Assembly (NCBI GenBank): GCA_903632075.3
Contig: CAHIKZ030004725.1
Span: 888,501 to 952,500, forward strand
Origin: Acanthosepion pharaonis
Lineage: Eukaryota > Mollusca > Cephalopoda > Sepiida > Sepiidae
Length of the DNA stretch: 64,000 nt
Direction of reading: 5' to 3'
Below, piece by piece: positions 32,560-44,125 of the stretch. The notes under the pieces were generated by a model. That model was not told the origin of the DNA and ran no database searches. It saw nothing but the letters and a program-made list of their open reading frames with translations. The translations under genes were made by a program, and so were the position numbers. Numbering within the stretch: the stretch's first letter is position 1; every line of letters starts with the position of its first letter.

Positions 32560-32667
32560 AGTACTCTTTTCTTTGTTTCTAACGAAACTCTCCTGTTTCT
32601 AAATACCTTGCTTAGATTTGGAAGGCATCTTTCGCTATTTAAATACGCCTTCATATTTCTGAGTCAC
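32560..32667 (-). mobile_element. LINE-A short fragment
   Basis: The minus-strand order (TTTCTAACGAAACTCTCCTG, AAATACCTTGCTTAGATTTG, GGAAGGCATCTTTCGCTATT) mirrors 13690-13790 and 40415-40490. It abuts LINE-C in opposite orientation. Confidence 0.65.
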
Positions 32668-33190
32668 ATTTTCCGTACTAAACACTTAAGATACCTCGGT
32701 ATATGGATCAGCTATAACAATTTAAGTACAGGAGAAAAAGAAATTGAACATAGAATAGGCTGCGCCAGAGAAAGTTTCGCCCAACATGAAATTGCTACGA
32801 AACGAAAACAACATGAAAACTCGAGTCACGTTCTTAAATAGCCTCGTCAGATCGAGACTTTCATATGGATGCTATGCATGGCACCAAAACCATTCAAAAA
32901 ATATCTAAACTCAGCAACAACCGATTCTTAAGATCGATGGTAAAAAAAAGGCTTTGAACAAGTAAAGCCTGAGGGTCTTGGCAAAGATAATTCTTCTTTG
33001 AACATTGGAGACTGGTGCTACAGAATCACGAACAAAACAACTGTACCATATAACAGAAACCACATCACTTGAGGATTATCAAGAGCAGCAACAACTAAAA
33101 TGGATAGCACATGTAACTCGAAGAGAAACCAATGGCATAATCAGTGTGTTAGCATCACGCAGAACCTCAAATCAAAGGTTTAACCGTTAT
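32668..33190 (+). mobile_element. LINE-C (RTE-like, tentative) C-terminal fragment
   Basis: The reading crosses at least two frameshifts: LRYLGIWISYNN, GEKEIEHRIGCARESFAQ, VTFLNSLVRSRLSYGC, RITNKQLYHITETTSLEDYQ, QLKWIAHVTRRETN. Related pieces are at 35600-35930 and 56450-57010 (plus) and inside the chimeric repeats at 38563 and 46678 (minus). Only the region after the RT palm is present. Confidence 0.8.
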
Positions 33191-33300
33191 CTTCTCCACC
33201 TATGCGCATAAACTGTGCCCCTTACACTGTGACACTCCACCGCGAGTGGCTCCCGGGCCTTGTACATGGTCAGAGTTGAATTCGACCATTAAACAGTACT
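33191..33300 (+). mobile_element. SINE-like tail
   Basis: GTGACACTCCACCGCGAGTG, GCTCCCGGGCCTTGTACATG and a GGTC...GAATT end match the tails at 11746-11790 and 20418-20460. Confidence 0.55.
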
Positions 33301-33369
33301 ATTAAAAAGTACCCAATACACGTATAAATAAAATAAAAATTTAACATGCAAAAAATAGAAGATCAACCA

Positions 33370-33437
33370 ATCACGCTACCTTGGTTTCAACTTTTCGGTA
33401 TCTTGATATGGAAAGGTCGAAACCAAGGTAGCGTGAT
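33370..33437. repeat. Perfect 19-bp inverted repeat, 30-nt loop
   Basis: ATCACGCTACCTTGGTTTC at 33370-33388 is exactly complementary to 33419-33437. The pair abuts the long TA/TATG array, suggesting a microsatellite-associated hairpin element or a short palindrome. Confidence 0.9.
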
Positions 33438-33449
33438 CGTCTGATCTAA

Positions 33450-33863
33450 TATATATATATATATATATGTGTATATGTATGTATGTGTGTATATATGTAT
33501 GTATGTGTGTATATGTATGTGTGTATGTGTATGTGCGTGGATGTATGGGTATATGTGTGTATATATATATATGTATGTATATGTATATATGTATGTATGG
33601 GTATATATATATATATATATGTATGTGTGTATGTATGTATATGTATATGTATGTGTATGTGTATGTATAAGTATGTATGTATGTATGAATGTATACATGG
33701 GGCATATGTATGCGTGTATATGTATGTGAAAAGTGTGTGTATATGAATATAGATGAATATGTGTATGTGTGGATATGTGAATATATTTTTAAAGTTTTTA
33801 TATATATATATATATATGTATGTATGCTTTGTATGTGTATGTATATGTATATATATATGTATA

Positions 33864-33902
<39 letters not shown>

Positions 33903-34050
33903 GTTTATATGTATGTATATGTATATATATGTGTGTATGTGTGTATGTATGTGCATGTACACGTATGTCTGGGTGTGTGTGTGTGTACATGCCTAAGTGT
34001 ATGTACCTACTTGTATATGTTTTTTTGTGTGTATTAGTATGTGTTTTGAA
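33450..34050 (+). repeat. (TATG)n/(TA)n array, about 600 bp
   Basis: TATATA, TATGTATG and TGTGTATG blocks alternate. Long open frames on both strands (Y/I/C-rich or T/H/I-rich) are produced by the alternating purine-pyrimidine pattern and are not genes. Confidence 0.93.
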
Positions 34051-34500
34051 CATAGAAATATTTGGTCCTTGAAATGAGACAATCGTTATATTCATCTTCA
34101 TATATTTATATTTGATTTTAAATTTTAAGTAAACACAATTTTATTTTCCTTCGTCCCATCCCTCTTCCCCACCTTTTTTTTTTTTTTTTTTTTTTTTTCC
34201 CTTCCTATCCGAATTGTCTGTGGTGTGTATATGTCACCACGAAATGTATCTTTATGTATTAGACATCCGTCGACTTTCTTTTCTCCTCTTTTAAATCCAC
34301 CCCACCCACATCTCCAAAAATTCTCTCTGTCATTCATCCTCATACTTACACTTTCTCTAAATTCTGTTTTGATTTCCGGAGTTGTTTTTTTCTGTTTTCA
34401 TTTTGAATTTGTAGGTCTGATGATTTGGATCGTATTTACGATTCCAATGGAATAAATTATGACCATGGAATATTAGTGTTTAAGCCTTTTTATTATATTT

Positions 34501-34503
<3 letters not shown>

Positions 34504-34548
<45 letters not shown>

Positions 34549-34585
34549 CAATAAGAACACCGGATTATATATCTCACCGTTCTTT

Positions 34586-34635
<50 letters not shown>

Positions 34636-34671
34636 ATAAGAACACTGGATTATATATCTCACTGTTCTTTC

Positions 34672-34721
<50 letters not shown>

Positions 34722-34755
34722 AACACCGGATTATATATCTTACTGTTCTTTCTTT

Positions 34756-34787
<32 letters not shown>

Positions 34788-34790
34788 GGA
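34504..34790. repeat. (TA)n interrupted by three copies of a ~37-bp spacer
   Basis: AAGAACACCGGATTATATAT, then CTCACCGTTCTTTCTTT, occurs three times, each between 35-45-bp TA arrays. The spacer begins AAGAAC and ends GTTCTTTCTT, so each is a small inverted repeat. Regular ~90-bp spacing indicates tandem growth of the whole unit. Confidence 0.9.
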
Positions 34791-35599
34791 AGTGGTTATA
34801 GTTGTTCCAACGAGAGAAAAGTGTATATTTTAAAAAGAAGATAAACCGCAAACGTTTTTGGTTGAAATGTGTTTTTTTTTTTATTTTAAATTATATATTA
34901 TATTCTATTTTCCATAATTCTGCTACACGCGTTTCTGGTTTCCGACCTTCTTCTTGAGACACTGGAAATGTGTGTGTGTGCGCGCGCGCGCGTGTGTATG
35001 TGTGTGCGCGTCTCTGTATAAATTGTTTCTTCTTTTTTGTTTTATAGCTTTTTAGAGATCGTAGGAAACAAGGAGAAAGAGATCAATAAAGACAGACGTA
35101 AAATATCTTTAGACACGCTGTTCATGTAATCCGGACAGGATTTAGTTAACCTGATCATAGGATTTCGTAAGCAAAAAAAAAACGTCAAATCATTCGTTTA
35201 CTCTCGTGATCATGGCAAAGCAAATAATAAAACCAGGCATAATTTCTTTGCGAATTATTTTCACGATAGAAATGAACTCGATGTTATTTTACTACAGAAA
35301 TACATTGAAAATAATTTGCATCCTAGCCATTTTTTTTTTTTAAATATCAAAGATGTTACCGTGTCGTACAACACATGACGCAAGTAATTTTTGTTTTTAT
35401 TCGTTGAATGATTTATGGAAATACATTTATTGTTTGTCGCAACTTTGTCTATTCATGTAATTCATTTTTTTTGTTCTCTTTCTCACACGAATGCTTCAGT
35501 TCTTGTAATTCACCCCAACGATTACATTACGGCATAGTAAATGCTAAGATCATATATAAAAATTATTTTGTTATAGAAATTCATTGCAAATGCTTTATT
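34791..35599. other. Unassigned; contains (GT)(GC) microsatellite near 34971-35010
   Basis: GTGTGTGTGCGCGCGCGCGC-type sequence is a Z-DNA-prone tract. The rest is AT-rich without a recognised feature. Confidence 0.45.
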
Positions 35600-35935
35600 A
35601 TAGTCATAGGTCTTAGCGAGGTTCATTCTTCATCAAATCCCAGGGACAGACGCTACAGAATAACAAAAGAACTGTACCAAATAACAGAATCCACATCATT
35701 TGAGGGCTTTCAACAGCAGCAACATGTAACTCAAAGAGAAAATAATGACATAATCAAGATGTAGACTTCCACAATATTTCAAACAAAAGGTTAGGAAGGA
35801 AACTCTCATCAACACTGGAAAGAGTGACAACACCTACCGGACTATCTAATTTCCCGAAAAATCCTTTTAGAAAAACTTTATAAATATCAACCGACAGTAG
35901 CACTGGCGGCTCGGTTAATGAATGCCGAATATTTC
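35600..35935 (+). mobile_element. LINE-C fragment and 3' untranslated part
   Basis: YRITKELYQITESTSFEGFQ is followed, after a gap, by CATGTAACTCAAAGAGAAAA, an AAACAAAAGGTTAGGAAGG block and TGCCGAATATTTCCTTATAA. The same order is at 56780-57050. Confidence 0.75.
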
Positions 35936-36529
35936 CTTATAAGGAAACGACTACTATTACTATTAACATTACAATTATTAGTATTCAACTTTATTACTCT
36001 TACTATCATTTAAATACACAATATTATAATAATATCACTAATCCATAATAATCGTTATACTCATATATATATTTCATACACTAATGAAACAAATATTATG
36101 GGATTGCAGTAGTGCTGGCAGTTATAATTTTTATAAACTACCTTAAAAGCCGCCATATCAGGCGGCATTTAAGTTAGCTTCTTTGTTAGCGATTGTCTAT
36201 TAACGTAAACTAGAATGCAGATTAAAAATATAATATAAAGGTGCAAAAATAAATAAATAATAGGTCGGAAGTATATATCTAATGTATTTATAACGGTGAA
36301 ATTATATATACACATACGTTATAAATTAATCGAGTACAGCATTGTATGTGTGTATAGGTGCATAAGGAAAGTTATTGATAATGGGTTCTGAGAATAATGA
36401 GAATATATTAATATTCGTAAAATCCAATTTGCAATCACTTTTAATCGGGGTCAATGTTTTTGAGCATGTGCTTAGGTTTATGAATACATGTAGACATTAA
36501 TTCAGACCTCGTGTTCAGCATGTTAGGGT
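35936..36529. other. AT-rich sequence, no supported feature
   Basis: An imperfect palindrome around 36150-36170 (AAGCCGCCATATCAGGCGGC) is the only structure noted. Confidence 0.4.
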
Positions 36530-37720
36530 GATTTAAGTGTTTTTAATATAATAAGCTTCTCCAACGAACACAAGTTACATCTGTCTCCCTTTCCCTTGTA
36601 TAGCTTAGCGTTAGCGATTATCTCTTAGTTAATGGTTGGGTTCTTATGGTTGCTTTTTTGAAAGCGTTGTACAGTTTTTGTATTTGATGTTGCTCACTGT
36701 CATTTTGTGGTGGTAAACACGCGATTTCCAACTGTTCCCAGTGGATCCATAGTAATATTTAATATCATCGTCTGAGTTGATGCTAGCCCTGTATATAATG
36801 CCTTCAGTCATGCATTGTCCGTTTAATGGGCAGGTTGCGTTTTTACGGCAGTTACATTGACTTTTAGTAGTATTATTTTTTAGTGTTTTGTTTGGGAGCC
36901 TGCTTAATACATTATTGTTATGTTGGGATATGTAATTATCTATGTTTTTTTGTACAGCTAACCTTAATGTTATTTTTGTTGAAAATCTTTTTTAGTGTTG
37001 GAGAATGATCAAAATGTTTGTGAATTAAATTTCTACCTACATTGATATTGATATTACAGTGGTATGGCGGGTTGAACCATATTATGTTACGTTTCATTGT
37101 TTTAGCTTATTTTTATCTTTGTTGTTATTTCTTATTACATACTCCAGTTTTACATTATGGTTGCTGCATTCTCTTGCTTTGTTGTATCTAGTCGAATATT
37201 TCTTTGTTACTGGAGTTGGTCGATAACTTATATTGCACCGATTGGTGCAAATTATCTAGGATCCTTTTATGGTGGTTGGATCTTCTGTTCATATACCTGT
37301 GGTTGTATAAATCCTTAGTACATGCCCTTACTCAGGTCGAATGTAACGTCTAGGAAACTGATCACTTTAGAATTGGTATTGGTAGTAATATGTTCCTTAA
37401 AGAATTTGGTTAGGACCTTTTCATCCGGTTTGCTTGTCTTTGACTCTGTTTACGTAGGAGGATTATCCCATCGTCTCTGTATATACCATTGTTTTTCATA
37501 TCAGAGATAAATCTGAGTCTCTAACAGTATCCCAACAAGTTCACATGATTCTGCACAATCATGTGCTCCCATAGAAACGCAAAAGTCTTAGTTATCTTTC
37601 TTAGTCCATAGAGTTCCGTTGTCGTATAAAATCGGTTTCCGTGCCTTTCTTATGGCATTTACCTCTTGGTTGGAAATAGAGCAGTAGTTCTCTGTTAACT
37701 TTTAGCAGCCATCTTCTTCT
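36530..37720 (-). mobile_element. Penelope-like retroelement: RT and GIY-YIG remains
   Basis: The minus strand, through several frameshifts, gives FVxMGAHDCAESCELVG-like text near 37560; the RT catalytic box YRDDG at 37468-37482; VISFLDVTFDLSKG near 37370; NIIWFNPPY near 37075; a cysteine cluster (ATCPLNGQC) near 36840; YYYGSTGNSWKSRVYHH near 36705-36755, matching a GIY-YIG nuclease start; and RCNLCSLEKLIILKT near 36565. This RT-then-GIY-YIG order is the hallmark of Penelope-like elements, which use the nuclease for target-primed insertion. Both domains are partial and full of stops, so it is an old relic. Confidence 0.85.
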
Positions 37721-37869
37721 GCCATGCTTTATATTTACAATTGTCAGATCAGACCAAAAATGTACTATTGCAACCGTATGTGGTTTCGAGCCGTTTCAGT
37801 TCATTCTATCACTCCAGAAAGTACCTGACCTTCGGCTATGCTTTATCTTTGCTACAGTATGTGGGTTGG

Positions 37870-38010
37870 GGCCGTTTCGGTTTTTTGTTTCCTTTTTCCT
37901 TAAAACTTTGTCACCACTCAAATACCCAGCTCATAGTATTCTCAGCATCCTTCTGTAGATCCTCAAACTCTGTTGCCTCAAGTCTCTTCTTTATCCCTGA
38001 ACGCGCAGCA
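37870..38010 (-). mobile_element. LINE-A fragment, minus orientation
   Basis: GTATTCTCAGCATCCTTCTG and GTTGCCTCAAGTCTCTTCTT mirror the plus-strand LINE-A at 13835-13900. It lies head to head with the next copy. Confidence 0.75.
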
Positions 38011-38562
38011 GAATCAGACTGGAAATAAGACAAGAACAGCATGGCTTCCTGAAAGAAGCTGGAACAAGTATTTCAATATTTATACTCGGAATTATATCAG
38101 AAATATCAATACGAATGCAGAAGAATGTGTACCTGTGTTTTATAGGTTATGCAAAAGGATTTGACAAAGTACGTCACAAAGAACTGCTGGAATTATTAGG
38201 TAAACATGATATATTTGGAAATTTTATTAGAATAACCTAGAACCTATTCTGGGAACATACGGATAGAAAATGAATTCCGTAAATATACAAAAATAGAAAG
38301 AGGCGTAAAACAAGGATATGGTTTCTCATCGAACTTATTCATTTTATACAGTTAGGTGATTCTGAGAGAATCAAAAGTCGCACCAAGATTAAGATTGCCA
38401 CAATCTTAACAACATAAGATATGCAGATGACACAGTTTTTTTTATAGCAGAAACAGAAATGAAACTATAATATCTCCTACAGAAGATAGTGAAGGAAAGC
38501 GAGAAGAAAAGACTAAGCATTAATTAGAAGAAGGCAGAATTCATGGTTGATAGCAAAAAATA
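38011..38562 (+). mobile_element. LINE-A fragment, RT palm region
   Basis: It reads LEIRQEQHGFLKEAGT, then the VRHKELLELLGKHDIFGNF region near 38168-38220, an RGVKQG-like turn near 38305, and RYADDTVF near 38415. It ends abruptly at GTTGATAGCAAAAAATATTT, where the chimeric LINE-C/S2 repeat begins. Confidence 0.8.
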
Positions 38563-38935
38563 TTTGAAAATCACTGGTTTAAATATTTCTGAACAAGTTG
38601 GACGCCATGCATGGCATCCTTATGAAAGCCTCGATCTGACGAGGCTATTTAAGAACATGACTAGAGTTCTTTGGCTAATATTTTCGTTTTGTTACATCTT
38701 GCAATATGTAACAGAAGTAACTCTAGCGCAACCTATTCTATGTTCAATTTCCTCTTGTACTGAAGTCACACTTTCCCTCGGTCTTTTAAACAGGAATCGA
38801 GGTTTATTCCTTGTTTCCTGTTTAGGACTGTGTTTCCAGTTCTTCTTGAAATCTACTTCTATCGTATACTTCTAATATGGCCTAAACTCTGAAATTTTAT
38901 TTATAATTTATTTATTTTATTTTATTTGTTTTCTT
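38563..38935. mobile_element. Chimeric repeat: LINE-C (minus) joined to S2, copy 1
   Basis: The left ~200 bp is LINE-C in reverse (minus strand IEHRIGCAR... and RSRLS.GCHAWRP). The right ~170 bp is S2 (GGTCTTTTAAACAGGAATCG, TTCCTGTTTAGGACTGTGTT). The same join, more than 95% identical by eye, is at 46678-47030. Confidence 0.85.
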
Positions 38936-39125
38936 CAATGTGAGTAGATAGGTTCGCCTATCACCCGGTCAATATTCTACACAGGTCTTTTGAACAGGAG
39001 GAGAAGTTTCCTTTTTAGGATTGGGTTTCTGGTTCATTCTAAAATCTTCTCATTCTCTTCCGCTCTTAGTAGCCAGTTGCCTCTTCTGGGTATTATTGCC
39101 TTGCTTGGGGTGAACTGATTAAAAA
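38936..39125 (+). mobile_element. S2 SINE-like copy with LINE-B-type 3' tail
   Basis: It begins AGATAGGTTCGCCTATCACC and ends TATTGCCTTGCTTGGGGTGA then ACTGATTAAAAAAG. The end matches LINE-B 3' ends (44097-44125). Confidence 0.75.
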
Positions 39126-39349
39126 AGAAAGAAAACAACAACAAAAACTGATCCATACACCGAGATATTTGAAGATTTTGGTATTTACTAATTCCACATC
39201 CTAACATTTTATGATTGATTCAGGATAGGTGCCATTACTGCTTTTATTCCAATTCCAGATAAGAGTTTCGGTTTTGGAAAGATTTGAATCTTATTCTTTT
39301 ATTTTATGTAGACATATACATGATTGTATATATTATCATTCATCTCAAT

Positions 39350-40210
39350 AGGGGAATGTTTTTGGAACTCCTTATTAAGCTTGACATATTTAAGAAGGGT
39401 ATAAGAATAATCCAGAATTGATACTGACATCAAACCGCCTGCATACGGATAGAAAATGAATTCAGTCAATATACAAAATAGAAAAAGGCATAAAACAAGG
39501 ACATGATTTCTCATCGAACTTATTCAACTTATACAGTGAGGAGATTTTGAGAGAATCAAAAATCCTACCAGGATTAATTATTGGTGGCCACAATCTTAAC
39601 AACATAAGATATGCAGATAACACAGTTTTTTTTTATAGCAGACACAGAAAGGAAACTATAATATCTCCTACAGAAGATAGTGAAGGAAAGCGAGAAGAAA
39701 GGACTAAACATCAATTACAAGAAGACAGAATTCATGGCTGATAGCAAAAGGGACAACCCAACATGCAAATTAAAAATTGGAAATACCAAACTCAATAAAG
39801 TACAATTTAAATATATGGGAAGTGTTTTAGCAGAGGACGTAAAATGCGACACTGAAATGGGAAGTCGCATTGGTATAGCGGAAGAAGTCTTTCAAAAGCT
39901 AAGCAGAGTATTAAGAAACAGAAAAAAACATCCTTAGAAACAAAGAGTACTGAGCTGTTATGAAGTATCAGTCCTACTATATGGTAGTGTATGCTGGACA
40001 ATCTCCTCAAAGATGAAGATACCCGAAACAACAGAAATGCAGTCCTACAGAAGGATGCTAAGAATACCATGGACTAAATATGTGAGCAACGATAACATTG
40101 TAGAGGAAATGAAAAGAAAAAAGATGTTTATACTTAACATCAGGAAAAAACAGTTAAATTTTTTAAGGCACATAATGAGGAAAGAGAGCTTGGAAAATTT
40201 TGAAGTGATT
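39350..40210 (+). mobile_element. LINE-A copy
   Basis: It starts in the RT (GAATTCAGTCAATATACAAA...GGCATAAAACAAGGACATG), has GGHNLNNIRYAD at 39585-39620, CKLKIGNTKLNKVQFKYMGS at 39760-39820, YRRMLRIPWTK near 40045 and FLRHIMRKESLENF near 40165-40200. The two best frames are 64 and 102 codons; frameshifts separate them. Confidence 0.85.
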
Positions 40211-40940
40211 CTAAAAGTACTAGAAGTCCTGTCAGGATTCATTATTGGCGGCCATAATCTAAACAACATAAGATATACAGATGACACAGTGTTGATAGCA
40301 GATACGAAAAGAAAACTATAAGAACTCTTAAAGAAGGTAGTGAAGGAAAGCGATAAAAAAGTATTAAGAAAACGAAATGTATCGGTGTAAGCAAAAGGAA
40401 CAGCCCAATATGAAAATAGCGAAAGATGCCTTCCAAAAGCCAAGCAAAGTAATAAGAAATAGGAAAAATTTGTTAGAAACAAAGAAAAGAGTACTGAACT
40501 GTTATGTAATATCAGTCCTCCTATATGACAGTGAATGTGGGACAATCTACTCACAGATGAAGAAGAGATTAAAAAAAAAGAGAAATGTGGTTCTATAGAG
40601 AAATTCTAGCAATACAATGGACCGAACAAGTGAGCAACGGTGAATTTTGAAAAAAAAATGGAAACAAAAAGGAAACTTATACATAACATCAAGAAGAGAC
40701 AGGTGAACTATCTAGGATACATGATGAGAAAAGAAGGCTTGAAAAAAATGATACTCACATGAGAGATTGAAGGCAAGCAGAAGAGGAAAACAACGCATAA
40801 CCTATCCAGCGAGCTTGAGTAAATGGATGACGGAACATGGTTTAGAGATAACAAAAAGAGAAAATTTATTAAGAGATGCAAAGGAAAGGAAATTATGGAG
40901 AGCCATGATCGCCTCCCCCCAGCATATAGAAGGAGAAGAA
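40211..40940 (+). mobile_element. LINE-A second copy, joined in register to the first
   Basis: Immediately after the C-terminal LENF text the sequence jumps back to the RT: SGFIIGGHNLNNIRYTDDTV (40230-40290), then AFQKPSKVIRNRKNLLETKK (40425-40490), then the 3' end near 40880-40910. The junction falls inside one open frame (40013-40321), so two truncated copies are fused without extra DNA, by recombination or template switching. Confidence 0.82.
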
Positions 40941-41332
40941 TAATCTAATATTTTCAGTGTTGATACTATGTAATACTAGATTCCCAGTACGGTCAAAAAA
41001 GTTACGGTAATATTTTGGTAAATTTCTAATTGCATTGGTTATATTTTCTGTATGAGTAATCTAAGATTTTTTTGGTCGACATATTTGACCATTGTCAAAT
41101 GTAAGAAAGAAACATTTTTATTTTTTAAATCATTAAAATAAAAAATGTTCAAAGAAAGCTAACATGACGCATTCCATAAAAAATAAAGACCATACTTAAA
41201 TCGTTTTACAATTCTACTCTTCACTCATCTAGATTATCTTTACCTGACTTTCCAATGAGAACAGAGTTTCTACGGTGTGATATGCATATAACACCGTTCT
41301 GTTATCCAAACTGAATCTCCACAAAACATGCG
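40941..41332. other. Unassigned AT-rich sequence
   Basis: No recognised feature. Confidence 0.4.
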
Positions 41333-41900
41333 GTTTGGTTTGGTTTGGTTTGGTTTACGTCATATCTACTACAATGGATTATTTAATACCGACAAAATTT
41401 CCTTTTTTTTTTTCAAAAATGTATAGTCGGTAATAAATTTTTTTCAAAAAATGTATAGTTGGTAATAATTAAAAAAAATGTATAGTTTGGTTTGTTTTGT
41501 TTTGTGGCATATTAACCTCAATAGGTTATTTAATGCTGCCAAAATTTATATTGCTGGTAATATTTTCTTTTTTCAAAAATTTATTGCTGATACTAATTTC
41601 TTTTACAAAGTATTTCTGGTATTAAAATCTATTTTTACACTTTCATAGTGTTTTGAGTTAAGTTGTTGGGGGTCAGTTATTTGCCCATAGCTGGGACCCT
41701 AACAAGTGCTACCACCCCAGGTCAGGGTGGACTTGGGGACACCAGCAATTAAGAGGTGGTTCCACGCTCCTCAAAACCTGCTGAGAGGCCTTGCTGTTGA
41801 ACGTAGTTTATCGTCTTACCCAGGACGCGGATGTAGTTTATCGTCTTACCCAGGACGCGGATGTAGTTTATCGTCATACCCAGTACGGACAAAACAGGCG
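41333..41900 (-). mobile_element. SINE-like element 'M', copy 4, dimeric 3' module
   Basis: It has the same layout as 14390-15260: (GGTTT)n, module, ATGTATAGTTTGGTTTG junction, second module, CCTAACAAGTGCTACCACCC box, and three 30-bp units (GACGCGGATGTAGTTTATCG...) at 41810-41885. Confidence 0.82.
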
Positions 41901-41939
41901 GACTTTATGGTATTCCTGCAACGGTCATAAAGAAAGAAG

Positions 41940-42880
41940 CTCCTGCAATGGTTATTGTTCGCTCTAAATTCTACAATGAATACTATGTGCTTATTGCTTT
42001 CCAGTTTGTTCGAAATCCTCTTCTGTTGTTCCTGTTTTTTAAGAACTCAAGCGAACCGTTTGATCCTTCTAAGTACCGACTTATTTGTCTTCTGTTTCTT
42101 TATGGCAAAACAGAAGAAGCTTTAATCAACTTCGAATTTTCTAATCAGCTCACCTGGCAAGACAAGCAGCATGACTTTCGCTTCTCTAGATCAACTACTG
42201 ATGTATTTAAGGTTATTGCTGGAGGAGTCTGCCAAGATTTAGATAAAAATGGTGAAACTCGAGCTATTGCTTTGGATATCTCGAAGGCATTTGATAGGGT
42301 TTCGCATGTTGGTCTTCTTCACAAATTGAAAGGTTATGACATTTCTAGGCGATTATTTTTAATTTGATTCAGTCTTTTTTTTTTTATCAAATCGTGAAAT
42401 GAAAGTCTTGAACGACTACTCTTCGAGACCTTTCTACATTATTGCCGGCTTACACCAGGGTTTTATTCTTAAACCCACTTTGTTCCTAATTTTCATCGAC
42501 GATCTTCAGGATGTCATCATTTCTCGACTCAGTATCTATGCTGATGACAATTATTTACTCCTGTCTTAATGGTAGCACCGATATTTTCGATAAAGTCAAA
42601 TTGGCTGCCAATAAAAAAAAAAAAATAAATAAATAAAAAAATGGACTTCAATCTGTTGTTAACTGGAGCAAGAAATGCCTCCCAAATGAAACTGATCGTT
42701 TTTAATCGTCTTAGGTAACCATTTTGTCGTCCATCAGCATATGGCTGATGCTAACCTCCAGAAGATTGACTCATTGCACCTTCTCAGACTAATATTTTCA
42801 ACTGATATGAAGTGGAAAGAGTATATTGAATTAATTGCTAACTTATTGCAAATTCTTTAAACAAACTTGAATAACTATCT
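41940..42880 (+). mobile_element. LINE-B (CR1/Jockey-like) RT fragment
   Basis: The 139-codon frame 41948-42367 contains RT blocks: FDPSKYRLICLLFLYGK, then HDFRFSRSTTDV, then RAIALDISKAFDRVSHVGLL. It continues after frameshifts as AGLHQGF.L.PTLFLIFIDDLQDV and LSIYADD (palm, near 42530-42550). The order is that of the LINE RT fingers and palm. Stops and shifts exclude activity. Confidence 0.88.
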
Positions 42881-43189
42881 TTTGTTTGTCAATTTAGACA
42901 TTCTTTAAGAAATGCTGCTATTTAATATTGCAAACCAACTTAGCACATATTTCAATACAACCGTAGTAAAAACAAAACAGATTCTTCTTTGTACTCAAAA
43001 CGTAAACAGTGTACTTTAAAAGCAAAGTATAACCTTCTTTTATTGTGATGTTCTTTGTAGCCAAGCAGTAAAAGCATGCTGGATTAGATGGTGGTTTCTC
43101 CTTCAAAGGAGGACACAGGTTTTTTATAATGTTTTTTTTTTGAGTATGCACACTGGTGCAGAAAATGGATACTGTTTAAAATAGAGCAT
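42881..43189. other. Unassigned spacer between two LINE-B pieces
   Basis: It separates the piece ending at EYIELIANLL (42830) from one restarting at the YADD palm (43200). No target duplication was identified. Confidence 0.4.
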
Positions 43190-44125
43190 CTACTCAAATA
43201 TTATCAGTTCTCAATTCAGTATCTATGCTGATGACACAACTATTTACTCATGTCTTGATAATAAGTCTGATACGTTTAATAAAGTCAAATTGGCAGCTGA
43301 TCTAAAAAATGCCCTTCAATCTGTTGTTAACTCGAGCAAGAAATGGCCTGTTCATTTTAACGCTTCCCAAATGAAACGGCTCTCTTTAAATCCTCTGAAA
43401 GATCCCTTTTTATCTTCTATCAGCTGATGCTAACCTCCAGAAGAGTGTTTTCCACTGACATAAAGTGGAACGATTATATTGAATCATTTGCTAGGTCTGC
43501 TGCTAGGAAAGTAGGTTCACTGTGTCGTACTAAACAATTTTTCTCTCCAGAATCTATCTTACATATTTATTTGTCTACCATTCATCCATGCATTGAATAT
43601 TGCTACTACATCTGGTCTGGTACTTTTTCTATGTATTCAGAGATTCTTGAAAAAAATCTAAAGAATGAGCAATGTTATCAGTCTTGATCTGGCATCTTGA
43701 CTTCAATCACTTTCTCACCGCCGTAACTTAGCCGTGCCTTTTCTATAAATATTTTGATGGTAATTGCTCTGATGAACGTTCGTCTATGGTGCCTGGCTTT
43801 AATGAATTTAAGCTCAGTACTAGATTAACATCTCGGTTTTATCATGTTACTGTTGAAATTGTTTGATGTAACCGTAAGTTATAGGTTAACAGTTTCTTCT
43901 CTCGGACGTCATGTTTGTGGAACCCTCTTCCGATATTTTGCTTTCCAGCCAAATTTGTTCTTTAAAATTTAAATGTAATGTCAATTATCATCATCTGTCT
44001 GCTTAATTTGTATTATTTTATTGTTATATCTCGTTAGTAATGCTTTTTCTCATATTCTTTCAAATTCAGTAACCTCTTGTGTCTTAGTCACTTTATCGCC
44101 TTGTTTGGGGTGAAATGAATTGGTT
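43190..44125 (+). mobile_element. LINE-B copy, palm to 3' end
   Basis: IYADDTTIYSC at about 43215, then STDIKWNDYIESFARSAARK (43440-43505), HPCIEYCYYIWSG, LQSLSHRRN and ASRFYHVTVEI.CNRK, and the 3' end CTCTTGTGTCTTAGTCACTT plus GCCTTGTTTGGGGTGAA (44097-44117). It restarts upstream of where the previous piece ended, so it is a separate insertion. Confidence 0.88.

Noticed and set aside
33376..34101. 241-codon minus-strand open frame and several overlapping plus frames
   Set aside because: They are translations of a TATG/TA array; H/T/Y/I-rich cyclic peptides with no complexity and openness on both strands.
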